Counted from the first letter of the stretch, positions 1 through 6,772 are shown. The stretch is 10,382 nt of DNA from an uncultured Saprospiraceae bacterium (GCA_905479665.1 CAJQNM010000231.1:1-10382), one strand, 5' to 3'. The notes: generated from the sequence alone by a model not told the origin. Program-made: numbers and translations.

Positions 1-1
1 C

Positions 2-331
2 ATAGGGGAAGCGTATAGGCTCAAAGAATTACTGCGGGATGTCTTTGATCACGCAAAGTATGACAAGAGATTGTACTGGCTCAATGACTGGATAAAACAA
101 GCGAAAAAAACAGGATTGGAACCAATCTTAAAATTCGTCAATATGTTACACAATCATTGGTATGGCATTAAGACCTATTTTAAGGAATTAGCAACGAACG
201 CATATGCTGAGAATGTAAACCTGAAGATCCAAGAAATTAAAAGGACAGCTAGAGGTTTCCGAAATCCGAATAACTTTAGGTTACTTATCTACTTTCATTT
301 GGGGAAATTAGATCTAGGCATACCCACTTAA
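2..331 (+). CDS. ISL3-family transposase, C-terminal part (5' end outside window)
   Basis: The frame is open from the first bases of the window to TAA at 329-331, giving about 109 residues of a protein that starts upstream. The C-terminal half contains NLKIQEIKRTARGFRN followed by NNFRLLIYFH. This matches the conserved tail of ISL3-type DDE transposases, where a final Glu-containing segment precedes an N-x-K-I-x-x-x-K-R-x-x-x-G-F-R-N motif. Aromatic-rich helices before it (LYWLNDWIKQ, LHNHWYGIKTYF) also fit the family. Such enzymes act on the terminal repeats of their own element to cut and paste it. The N-terminal zinc-finger/HTH part and the first catalytic Asp residues cannot be seen, so it is unknown whether the full gene is intact. 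The TTG at 71 is not the real start, because the frame continues upstream of it with family-like sequence. The family call is from motif recognition, not a search. Confidence 0.82.
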   Translation: MGEAYRLKELLRDVFDHAKYDKRLYWLNDWIKQAKKTGLEPILKFVNMLHNHWYGIKTYFKELATNAYAENVNLKIQEIKRTARGFRNPNNFRLLIYFHLGKLDLGIPT

Positions 332-333
332 TA

Positions 334-346
334 GGGCCAAGAGCCC
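334..346. repeat. Probable right terminal inverted repeat of the ISL3 element
   Basis: Three bases after the transposase stop lies GGGCCAAGAGCCC. Its complement reads GGGCTCTTGGCCC, which resembles the GGCTCTT-type ends known for ISL3 elements. It lies where the right end is expected. ISL3 insertions usually duplicate 8 bp, so the target duplication would be about 347-354 (TAAAATTC). The left end is outside the window, so neither the repeat pair nor the duplication can be confirmed here. Confidence 0.5.
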
Positions 347-405
347 TAAAATTCCATCCATTGCCTCGCTATAGACCTAACTTTTCCAAAATTCATCCTA
401 CTGAC

Positions 406-2844
406 ATGTCCCGATATTTCCTACTCACAGCTTTATTTTTCTTTATTTCCGCAACAACCTGGAAACCGTATCCTCCCAAATCAGCTCTCGATGCACTGGC
501 ACAGTGGCACTATAGTTTTCCCCAAGAAATCGCCTATGTGCAGCAAGACAAGTCCTATTACTCTCTGGGAGAGACCCTATGGTTTAAGGTCTATTTGGTC
601 AATGCAATCGATCACAGTTTCCTCACGCCAAGTCAAACGGTCTATGTAGAGCTGATCAACGAAGCAGAAGAAATCGTCGCGCGCAGGAATATTCGGGTAA
701 GCGAAGGTGCGGGATCGGGCGACTTTCACCTCGCTCCACAATGGCAAGCTGGCCGCTACATCTTACGTGCCTACACCAAGTACATGCTCAATTTTGATGA
801 GGCACATCTTTTCCATCGCTCTTTCGAATTGAGCAAGGTGGCAGCCAATGTTGACGAAGGGCCAGATGAGCCCAAAGACAATGCAGATGGTTCTACGGTC
901 CGATTTTTTCCTGAAGGTGGTGATCTCATCTGTGGTCTCAAGAATACCGTCGGGGTGAAGAGTTCGGTGCCGATAAAAGCTCGCGTGCTGGATTCTGATG
1001 ACAATCTAGTCACTCTTTTTGCGACCAATGAACAAGGATATGGCAAGTTTTCCTACGTGCCCAATTGTGAGCTTGATTACCGCATCGAACTTGTTGATGA
1101 TCCCAGCAGCAAAAATATAGCTCTCCCTGTCCCTAAATCAAGTGGGCATTCACTCACATTGCAGAATACCCATAAGGAGGAAATCTTTGTACAGGTGGTT
1201 TGCAGTCCAGATCAAGATCTTGATGGTTCCTACGTGCTGGGGCACTTGCGTGGCGGAACACCATGGCTATTCGATGAACTGCAGGGTGAGTCGATGACCT
1301 TTTCGATCAAAGCCAGTGAGTTAAAAGGTGGAGTGCACCACCTCACCCTATTTTCTGCCGATGATCAGCCAGTAGCAGAACGCTTGCTGTATGTGCACAA
1401 AGAGATCATTGCCGTGAAAGCTGGCATTCAATCTGGGAGCATCGGGCAAATGGAAAAGGTAAATCTAGAACTGGAGTTTCCTGATTTGGAAAAACCCACC
1501 GAAAACATTCAGGCCGCCTTGTCAATTTTCGAAGAAAAAATAGGTCTCCCGGAAAATAATATTTCAGCTCACCTTCTCTTGGCCGCAGACTTACCCGGCA
1601 GCATCGAGCATCCTGCGCATTACTTTGAGGATCCCAATAGCCCGCGCCTGAAAGAAATTGATTTAATTATGCTCACCCACGGATGGCGCAGATTTACCTG
1701 GAAAGACGCACTCGGCAAAAACTATCCGACAATAAAACATCTGCCCGAAAACGGATTCAGTTTTGAGGGAATCACCAAAAGAGGAGGAGTAAACGGCAAG
1801 CCAATGCAAGGGGAAGTGCTACTCAGCACAATGAGTTCAGGTTTTAAAATGATTTCTGCACCATCAGATTCTACGGGTCGATTTATTTTTAGAGATTTAG
1901 ATCTTCAAGATACGACCGGGCTCGTTTTCCGTGGCCAAAGAGCAAGTGATGTCACGAAAAAGAAATCAAAGAAAGGTGGCCTGACCAAGGCCAAAAAATT
2001 GGACATTGATATGATGGACATTGATCGGTTGATCATAGATCAGCCACTACCCCCTCGGTGGACTAGCCGATTTACGCCAGAATTTGTGACCAATTACACC
2101 GAGGTGGTGCGCTACAATAGCCTGGTGGACGAAAGCTATGGTAATTTGTGGTCGGTCGATCTGGAAGAAGTTGTAATAAGCGATACTAAACTTGATCCAG
2201 ACGTAAAGTATCATGAATCGTCGATCATCTACGAAGACCCAGATAATCGATTGTTGATCAAGGATTTTCCTCAATCCGACTCCTATATTAACCTGTTCGA
2301 TTTTATCCGTGGTAAAGTACCCGGAGTGCAAGTAATCGGTACGTTTCCGGAGCGCACTGTACGCATACGGGGCACCAACTCCATAAGCCTGAATCCCAAT
2401 GCATCATTCTTGCTTGATGGCGCCGTAGTCACAGCAGGGTTTCTCAATACTTTTCCCATGGATCGCATTGCATTTATCGATGTGATCAAAAGCATGTCAA
2501 AGTCTACTGCACTGGGTGGCAATCAAAGCGGCGTGGTTGCCGTCTACACAAAATCTACGATTGAGGGTGATCCCAAAGAACGGGTGAGTGATCTCGTCAG
2601 CATGGAGCATCCTGGGTACTATCAAGCACGAGAATTTTACCAACCCGAATCTGGAGATGCAAGCAATCGAATGCTCGAATATCGCACCACTTTACACTGG
2701 GAGCCTAAGCTCACGTTTGAAGATGGAAAAGCCGAGATTGAATTCTATACATCAAATCAATCTACCTCCTATTTAATTGTTGTAGAAGGAATCACTGATC
2801 AGGGTAAACAATTGTGGGGTACTTCTAAGTTTGCTGTGAATTAA
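406..2844 (+). CDS. Exported MG2-like / TonB plug-domain protein without beta-barrel
   Basis: Protein of about 812 residues. The ATG at 406 is chosen over a TTG at 361 because it directly begins a signal peptide (MSRYFLLTALFFFISATT). Residues ~41-142 (IAYVQQDKSYYSLGETLWFK onward) look like the MG2 domain of bacterial alpha-2-macroglobulins, including a Y-x-x-GE-x-x-x-F-K pattern. A middle region carries LIMLTHGWRRFTW near residues 420-432, a motif I associate with large Bacteroidota proteins of this type. Residues ~625-719 resemble a TonB-receptor plug (FIRGKVPGVQV, VRIRGTNSI, FLLDG, IDVIKS, GVVAVYTK). About 90 further residues follow and no 22-strand barrel, so it is unlikely to be a transporter itself. 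It probably sits in the periplasm or at the outer membrane. Function is unknown; a role in surface assembly or in partnership with a receptor would be inference. The gene stands alone, with the IS end just upstream and a repeat-rich spacer downstream. Confidence 0.85.
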   Translation: MSRYFLLTALFFFISATTWKPYPPKSALDALAQWHYSFPQEIAYVQQDKSYYSLGETLWFKVYLVNAIDHSFLTPSQTVYVELINEAEEIVARRNIRVSEGAGSGDFHLAPQWQAGRYILRAYTKYMLNFDEAHLFHRSFELSKVAANVDEGPDEPKDNADGSTVRFFPEGGDLICGLKNTVGVKSSVPIKARVLDSDDNLVTLFATNEQGYGKFSYVPNCELDYRIELVDDPSSKNIALPVPKSSGHSLTLQNTHKEEIFVQVVCSPDQDLDGSYVLGHLRGGTPWLFDELQGESMTFSIKASELKGGVHHLTLFSADDQPVAERLLYVHKEIIAVKAGIQSGSIGQMEKVNLELEFPDLEKPTENIQAALSIFEEKIGLPENNISAHLLLAADLPGSIEHPAHYFEDPNSPRLKEIDLIMLTHGWRRFTWKDALGKNYPTIKHLPENGFSFEGITKRGGVNGKPMQGEVLLSTMSSGFKMISAPSDSTGRFIFRDLDLQDTTGLVFRGQRASDVTKKKSKKGGLTKAKKLDIDMMDIDRLIIDQPLPPRWTSRFTPEFVTNYTEVVRYNSLVDESYGNLWSVDLEEVVISDTKLDPDVKYHESSIIYEDPDNRLLIKDFPQSDSYINLFDFIRGKVPGVQVIGTFPERTVRIRGTNSISLNPNASFLLDGAVVTAGFLNTFPMDRIAFIDVIKSMSKSTALGGNQSGVVAVYTKSTIEGDPKERVSDLVSMEHPGYYQAREFYQPESGDASNRMLEYRTTLHWEPKLTFEDGKAEIEFYTSNQSTSYLIVVEGITDQGKQLWGTSKFAVN

Positions 2845-2954
2845 ATAAATTCGAGTTTAGTTACTGCAAGTTATTTAGAGGTGAATTTACGAAGTCACGT
2901 ATTTCGATGATTATTTCGTATATTTTGAACAAATGACATTCGCTTCCAGCGGGG

Positions 2955-2978
2955 TAAACTTTTGACGGCAAAAGTTTA
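2955..2978. repeat. Perfect 10-bp-stem hairpin, possible terminator
   Basis: TAAACTTTTG at 2955-2964 and CAAAAGTTTA at 2969-2978 are exact reverse complements around a 4-base loop (ACGG). A second short pair, GCGG at 2949-2952 and CCGC at 2986-2989, brackets it. It lies about 110 bp after the stop of the plug-domain gene. There is no clear U-tract after the stem, so termination is only one possibility. Confidence 0.5.
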
Positions 2979-2989
2979 ACAAAAGCCGC

Positions 2990-3185
2990 GACTTGATTTA
3001 TTTCTTAACGGCTGGGAGAACACACGAACCGGAGCAAAATAAACTCGCCTTGATCTTTAGATCTTGAATCTGGTTTTTGAAGTCCAGCTAGATTGTGTTT
3101 TTACTAATTTCCGACCATATCCGCTCGGACAGTATTTTGCTCTGATCGGTTCTTACTGCTCTCCCAACCTAAAATAAATAAGGTC
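2990..3185. repeat. Imperfect long inverted repeat with ~90-bp loop (MITE-like or structured RNA)
   Basis: The left arm is 2990-3041. The right arm, 3133-3185, is read as its reverse complement. Both arms share, in the same order, GAC, ATTTATTT, TGGGAGA(A/G)CA, GAACCG and GAGCAAAATA, with a few small gaps between blocks. By eye about three quarters of positions agree. The 91-bp loop contains smaller dyads (GATCTTTAGATC at about 3052-3063). No reading frame spans it. The arrangement could be a miniature transposable element, a decayed insertion or a folded transcript. Confidence 0.6.
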
Positions 3186-3357
3186 GGATTCCTAACCAAG
3201 AACGACATATACTAGATATGACTGTTTCCGTTTCGCAAGGATAGAAAATATTAGCTCTGTCGAGAAAAATGTACCCTTGTACTGCGCGCTGTTCGCGTCA
3301 CACACTAGTGAGCCTACTCCGGAAAGTGCCATCTTCATAAAATGAGTCGATTTTGGA

Positions 3358-3384
3358 CCTGCCTGCTGGCGCAGGCAGGCAGGT
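3358..3384. repeat. GC-rich palindromic repeat (CCTGCCTGC/GCAGGCAGG)
   Basis: CCTGCCTGC at 3358-3366 and GCAGGCAGG at 3371-3379 form a perfect 9-bp stem around TGGC, followed by one more CAGG unit. It stands out from its AT-rich surroundings. Short palindromes of this composition recur in intergenic DNA of many Bacteroidota genomes, so it is probably a dispersed REP-like unit. Only one copy lies in this window. Confidence 0.6.
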
Positions 3385-3444
3385 GAGATTTGCACTTTTT
3401 CGAGATTGGGTGATGCCTGAGTATCAGCCGATTGAGAAAAATGG

Positions 3445-3487
3445 AAAGATCGCCAAAAGAGCCATTTTTGATTTGGCGACCTTTTCG
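3445..3487 (-). terminator. Possible terminator of the oxidoreductase gene
   Basis: TCGCCAAA (3450-3457) and TTTGGCGA (3472-3479) form an 8-bp stem with a 14-base loop. The stem lies about 55 bp beyond the stop of the minus-strand oxidoreductase gene. Read on the minus strand, the stem is followed by a T-rich stretch (CCATTTTTCTC). It overlaps the right arm of the larger inverted repeat, so the two folds would compete. Confidence 0.35.
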
Positions 3488-3536
3488 GAGTGGGCTCACT
3501 AGCGGATTAATTTACCCCGAAACTTTGAATACTCAT

Positions 3537-4523
3537 TCAGGATGGCATTTTAATTAATATTTTCCCTAAGGCTTTGCGATCACCGACCCAGTTGAGGGCC
3601 GCCACTCCCTCGCTAAGAGGAAATACCTTGGAGACCATCGGATTTAGTTTTTGGTCCGCGATCCAGGATAAGATTTGCTCATGATTCTGCTTAGCCTGCT
3701 CCGGAAATTGACTGCAAAAAGCCCCCCAAAAGGCACCCATCAGTGCAGCCGATTTAAGCAAGGGTAAATTCATCGGGAGGTTTGGAATCTTACCCGCAGT
3801 AAAACCAATAACCAGATGGCGTCCACCATATGCCAGCCTCCTAAAAGCGATCTCTGAGTAATCGCCACCCACCGGATCGTAAATGATGTCTGCTCCTCTC
3901 CGCCCAAGTATCTCTTTCAGTTGGGGTGCCAAATCTTCTTCGGTATAATTTATCGTATGTGTCGCGCCATATTTCTTGGTCAGCTCCAATTTTTCGGATG
4001 TTGAGGCACACGCTATAACCTCCGCACCAAGCATGGCAGCAATTTCCACCGCTGCCAGACCTACTCCCCCCGCAGCACCTAAGACAACGACACGCTCTCC
4101 AGCCTGTAGCTGTGCTCGGTCGACCAAGGCATGATAAGATGTGCCGTAGGTGACGGTAAAGGCTGCCGCCTGTTGCATCGTGACATCTGCAGGCAGCAAT
4201 AGTGCATCTTGTGCCCTAATGATGGCATGGGTACCAAAAGCTCCGGTACGAGCATACCCGGCAATACGATCACCCACCTGAATTCCTGGGACCTGCTCCC
4301 CTACTTCCTGCACGATGCCAGCCATCTCCGACCCGACCACAAACGGAAGTTCTGGCCGGGCCTGGTAGAGCCCCTGCACGATGAGCAAATCGGGAAAATT
4401 TACGGCAGCCATGGCAACCTGAATCAGTATCTCCCCTTCATGGGGAACCGGAATATCGTAGTCGGCCAGTGACAGATTTTCAATCGCACCCAGTTCATGG
4501 CACATCAATCCTTTCGCTTTCAT
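3537..4523 (-). CDS. NADPH:quinone oxidoreductase-type MDR dehydrogenase
   Basis: A 328-residue protein of usual length for the zinc-independent quinone oxidoreductase branch of the medium-chain dehydrogenase/reductase family. Seen features are an N-terminal GroES-like domain with VNFPDLLIVQG (about 41-51) and LPFVVGSEMAG (59-69), then a Rossmann domain with VLGAAGGVG (147-155), the dinucleotide-binding turn of this branch. The cysteine ligands of zinc alcohol dehydrogenases are absent. Members reduce quinones, enones or enoyl substrates with NADPH in the cytoplasm; the substrate cannot be read from sequence. The ATG at 4521-4523 is used; it has no strong Shine-Dalgarno sequence, which is normal in Bacteroidota. 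It is transcribed away from the acyl-CoA thioesterase gene across a 169-bp shared spacer, which hints at joint control and perhaps acyl metabolism. That link is inference. Confidence 0.88.
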   Translation of the reverse strand: MKAKGLMCHELGAIENLSLADYDIPVPHEGEILIQVAMAAVNFPDLLIVQGLYQARPELPFVVGSEMAGIVQEVGEQVPGIQVGDRIAGYARTGAFGTHAIIRAQDALLLPADVTMQQAAAFTVTYGTSYHALVDRAQLQAGERVVVLGAAGGVGLAAVEIAAMLGAEVIACASTSEKLELTKKYGATHTINYTEEDLAPQLKEILGRRGADIIYDPVGGDYSEIAFRRLAYGGRHLVIGFTAGKIPNLPMNLPLLKSAALMGAFWGAFCSQFPEQAKQNHEQILSWIADQKLNPMVSKVFPLSEGVAALNWVGDRKALGKILIKMPS

Positions 4524-4566
4524 AAGTGGGGTTTTATGCGCTTATTTCGTTGATCATATCTTGCGA

Positions 4567-4590
4567 TACCTTCTATTGTGGCAGAAGGTA
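4567..4590. promoter_or_regulatory. 8-bp dyad in divergent spacer, candidate operator
   Basis: TACCTTCT (4567-4574) and AGAAGGTA (4583-4590) are perfect reverse complements separated by 8 bases. The dyad lies between the divergently transcribed oxidoreductase and thioesterase starts, 44 bp from the former and just upstream of the tesB promoter. This is a usual place for a transcription-factor site. No regulator is encoded in the window, so the assignment rests on symmetry and position. Confidence 0.35.
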
Positions 4591-4620
4591 GTAAAACACA
4601 AGAAGTGTGACAGCGATCCT

Positions 4621-4653
4621 TTGCTTGATTATCTCTTGTGATTCATAGCTTTG
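4621..4653 (+). promoter_or_regulatory. Bacteroidota-type promoter for tesB
   Basis: TAGCTTTG at 4646-4653 matches the -7 consensus TAnnTTTG of Bacteroidota primary sigma factors. TTG at 4625-4627 (18-base gap) or 4621-4623 (22-base gap) could serve as the -33 element. The box ends 39 bp before the tesB ATG, a suitable leader length. Confidence 0.5.
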
Positions 4654-4692
4654 CCCCGCCATTTTATGTCACTAGGATCGAAAAGAAAATAA

Positions 4693-5559
4693 ATGAAGAC
4701 CGTTGCAGAATTACTCAAAGTGATCGATCTCGAGCAGATTGAAACCAACATTTTTCGAGGACCAAGTCATGACATCGGCTCTGGTCGTGTTTTCGGCGGA
4801 CAAGTCTTGTCGCAGTCCTTGCATGCAGCCATGCACACGGTGCCAGAAGATCGCAAAATGCACTCTATGCATGCGTACTTCATTCTGGCTGGGGACATTC
4901 AGGCACCGATCGTCTACGATGTAGATCGTACTCGGGATGGAGGAAGCTTTACGACGCGGCGAGTGCGTGCCATCCAGCATGGCAGGGAGATTTTTGTCAC
5001 GTCCATATCATTTCATCGTCATGAAGATGGTATCTCGCATCAAATAGCAATGCCAGACATCACGCCCCCTGATCAATTACTTTCAGACCAGGACATGCTG
5101 AAGAAATTTGGGGAGACCATGCCCGAGAGCTTAAAACGAATGGTACGACCACGCCCGATCCTTTTCAAACCTCTTGATCCTACCTCCTTCTTTCGCAAAG
5201 AGAAAATGGAACCACAGCAAAGTATTTGGTTTAAGGCAAATGGAGATGTCCCAGCAGATCAGCGCATCCATCGCCGTATTCTGGCCTACGCAACCGATTA
5301 CAATTTACTATCCAGTGCCATTTTACCTCATCGCGACAAGATAGATTTTAAGGACTTAATGATGGCCTCGCTAGATCATGCCCTGTGGATTCACCGTGAT
5401 ATCCAGATCGACAATTGGCTCCTTTTTCACCTTGACAGCCCGTGGGCGGGAGGTGGCCGAGGATTTGCTAGAGGAAGCATATTTACGGAAGATGGGGTTT
5501 TGGTGGCTTCGCTGGTGCAAGAGGGATTGATGCGGGTGCGCGATCGAAAACGGGGCTAA
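4693..5559 (+). CDS. tesB: Acyl-CoA thioesterase II
   Basis: A 288-residue protein, the usual TesB length (E. coli 286), with the double hot-dog fold signature. It hydrolyses acyl-CoA to free fatty acid and CoA in the cytoplasm. The N-terminal half shows GRVFGGQVLSQSLHAA (31-46) and HSMHAYFILAGD. The C-terminal half shows ATDYNLL, ASLDHALWIHR, RGFARGSIFT and ASLVQEGLMR. The catalytic triad of E. coli TesB (Asp204, Thr228, Gln278) maps at identical spacing to Asp202, Ser226 and Gln276. Ser replaces Thr, as in some homologues such as peroxisomal ACOT8, so the enzyme should be active. The ATG at 4693 begins a typical N-terminus and lies 39 bp after a promoter-like box. The gene diverges from the quinone-oxidoreductase-type gene and is followed by pseudogenes, so it is probably monocistronic. 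The physiological acyl chain length is unknown. Confidence 0.93.
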   Translation: MKTVAELLKVIDLEQIETNIFRGPSHDIGSGRVFGGQVLSQSLHAAMHTVPEDRKMHSMHAYFILAGDIQAPIVYDVDRTRDGGSFTTRRVRAIQHGREIFVTSISFHRHEDGISHQIAMPDITPPDQLLSDQDMLKKFGETMPESLKRMVRPRPILFKPLDPTSFFRKEKMEPQQSIWFKANGDVPADQRIHRRILAYATDYNLLSSAILPHRDKIDFKDLMMASLDHALWIHRDIQIDNWLLFHLDSPWAGGGRGFARGSIFTEDGVLVASLVQEGLMRVRDRKRG

Positions 5560-5586
5560 ATTTACTCTTCGATTGCAACAGTTTGT

Positions 5587-6455
5587 TTGAATGCAAGGAT
5601 TAAAATACAGACCGTGTTGATACGATGGACTTTGACCGTTCTGAATCTCTCAATAGCTAGTGCGCTCTTTCTCATTGGGCTCCTATCGATGACCAAATCT
5701 GACCTACCCGCTCAAGCCCAGCTTGACTCGCTGCATGCAATCTGGCTTGATGTGACCAAGGATGATTCAGTGCGAGCACATCCCTATAGGTTGTACATCT
5801 ATGAATACCTCGAAATTAATTCCGGATTCAGCCATATTCATGGCAAAGGAGCTGACTAGATTTGGTATCGACCGCAGCTTAGAAGCTGCCAGAGACGGAT
5901 ATGAACTGCTAGGTCATGTATGGGCATTATAACCTCGGGAACTATGCTCATGCAATGACCAATTTCAAGAAGGCCCTGGCTGCAGCAGAAACTACCGGAC
6001 AGCAAACGAACACCGCAAAATTTCTGAATAGTATCGGAGTCATGCATGATATTCTTGGGGATCATGTATCCGCTTTGGATTACTACCAGCAAGGCTTGAA
6101 AATTGCTGAGGAGATGGATGACATGGAGACTATGGAAATGTGCGTTTTCCGATATTGGCGATATATACTTTGCGCTAGACGATTATCCTCGTACCCATGA
6201 ATACCTGCAGAGAGGACTGCAGCTTGAAAAGGAAATGGGCGATAGTAGGCTACGCGATGTCTCTCAATCTCCTTGCCAAGGTCTCTAGTAAACAGCTAGA
6301 TTTCAGTGGTGCACTCGACTACTCTCTGCAGGCTCTTAAGCGCTTTGAAAAATATCGGCTACAGTGAAGGCATCGCTACTTGCCATTTCTCAATAGGCGA
6401 TACGTACAAAGAACAAAAGGAATATGCACCAGCGACTATTTTATTCTTATTTTAA
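5587..6455 (+). pseudogene. TPR-repeat signalling-type protein, broken by about five frameshifts
   Basis: The similarity passes through the frames in turn. It begins with an N-terminal segment with a hydrophobic stretch and LDSLHAIWLDVTKDDSVR (from TTG 5587, stop 5857-5859). Next comes MAKELTRFGIDRSLEAARDG (from 5840), then YNLGNYAHAMTNFKKALA and LNSIGVMHDILGDHVSALDY (from 5916). SDIGDIYFALDDYPRTHEYL follows, then AMSLNLLAKVSSKQLDFSGA, and finally IGYSEGIATCHFSIGDTYKE ending at TAA 6453-6455. Joined, they give a signal-anchor region and several tetratricopeptide repeats of the sort found in front of adenylate cyclase or histidine kinase domains in Bacteroidota. No output domain follows; the repeats run into a different gene fragment. 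The gene cannot make a full protein. The neighbouring tesB is intact, so decay is local. Assembly error is possible but would need five separate errors. Confidence 0.8.
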
Positions 6456-6482
6456 TTTAATCCAAGCCAGACGGCATGAATG

Positions 6483-6635
6483 TGAAAATACGTATGCGAT
6501 GAGGGACTCTTTTTCAAACTCAGTACGTACAATCCAACAAGTGGAAAATCGCCTAAAGTAGAGAATTGGTGTTTTGGTGGCGGCGTGTTTGATCTATTTT
6601 GGCCTACGGCTCACCAGTGGGCACGATACGTGTAG
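6483..6635 (+). pseudogene. C-terminal fragment of a second family 7 alginate lyase
   Basis: From GAT at 6498 the frame reads DEGLFFKLSTYNPTSGKSP then VENWCFGGG. This matches NEGLFFKLGSYNQTNGKSP and NWCSGAE of the intact lyase at 7097-8173, including the FFKxxxYN core of the PL7 signature. Nucleotide similarity is visible from 6483 (GAAAATACGTATGC against GAAAATGCGTATGC) and perhaps from the GACGG at about 6470, with small deletions that break the frame before 6498. Similarity ends near 6575 and an unrelated tail runs to TAG at 6633-6635. The N-terminal catalytic motifs (RTEL, QIH) are absent, so it cannot be an enzyme. It is best explained as a decayed tandem copy or a fragment left by rearrangement. 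The next ~130 bp (6636-6764) hold nothing recognisable. Confidence 0.75.
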
Positions 6636-6764
6636 CAATATCGATTTCGTACGTACCTGGAAAAATAAGGCCGAGTCCTGAATAAATTACGAATATCGAA
6701 ATGTCGATTGGTAATCGTGCATATTGACCCGTTAGAAAAATCTCTCTTTTGCGTAATAATCATC

Positions 6765-6772
6765 TATATTTG
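6765..6772 (+). promoter_or_regulatory. -7 box upstream of the toxin-antitoxin remnant
   Basis: TATATTTG matches TAnnTTTG exactly and ends 19 bp before the antitoxin ATG at 6792. A TTTG lies at 6748-6751 but the 13-base gap is shorter than the usual 19-21, so the -33 element is unclear. If active, it would now drive transcription towards the alginate lyase gene. Confidence 0.4.

Larger units (their letters stand above)
3305..3502. repeat. Long inverted repeat, 20 of 22 bp at the outer ends
   Basis: Positions 3305-3326 and 3481-3502 are reverse complements at 20 of 22 positions, with TGAGCC...ACTCC in one and GGAGT...GGCTCA in the other. Weaker similarity appears to continue inward to about 3357 and 3447. 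In a plus-strand transcript both mismatches become G-U pairs, while in a minus-strand transcript they become A-C mismatches. This favours a folded plus-strand RNA, if any is made. The enclosed sequence contains a separate GC-rich palindrome. Confidence 0.65.
2845..3536. other. Gene-poor, inverted-repeat-rich spacer between convergent genes
   Basis: About 690 bp between the stop codons of the plus-strand plug protein and the minus-strand oxidoreductase. I find no coding sequence I would defend. It contains a 10-bp-stem hairpin (2955-2978), an imperfect long inverted repeat (2990-3041 with 3133-3185), a second long inverted repeat (3305-3326 with 3481-3502, more weakly extended inwards), a GC-rich palindrome (3358-3384) and an 8-bp-stem hairpin (3450-3479). 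These are listed separately. The rest (2845-2954 and 3186-3304) is AT-rich with only minor dyads such as CATATACTAGATATG. Confidence 0.7.

Noticed and set aside
378..385. TAACTTTT as a -7 box for the plug-domain gene
   Set aside because: It differs from TAnnTTTG at the last base and the nearest TTG (361-363) is only 14 bases away, so the match is too weak.
3192..3395. 67-codon open frame on the minus strand in the repeat-rich spacer
   Set aside because: It overlaps the GC palindrome and one arm of the inverted repeat, begins at GTG without a ribosome site, and resembles no known protein.
3413..3502. 29-codon plus-strand frame starting MPEYQPIEKNGKIAKRAIFD
   Set aside because: It looks protein-like and could be a gene scrap, but it coincides with the right arm of the inverted repeat and a hairpin, has no match I recognise, and is too short to defend.
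6639..6725. Imperfect inverted similarity (ATCGATTTCGTAC against TTACGAATATCGAAA) after the lyase fragment
   Set aside because: The match is short, gapped and AT-rich, and could arise by chance; no boundaries or duplications support an element.
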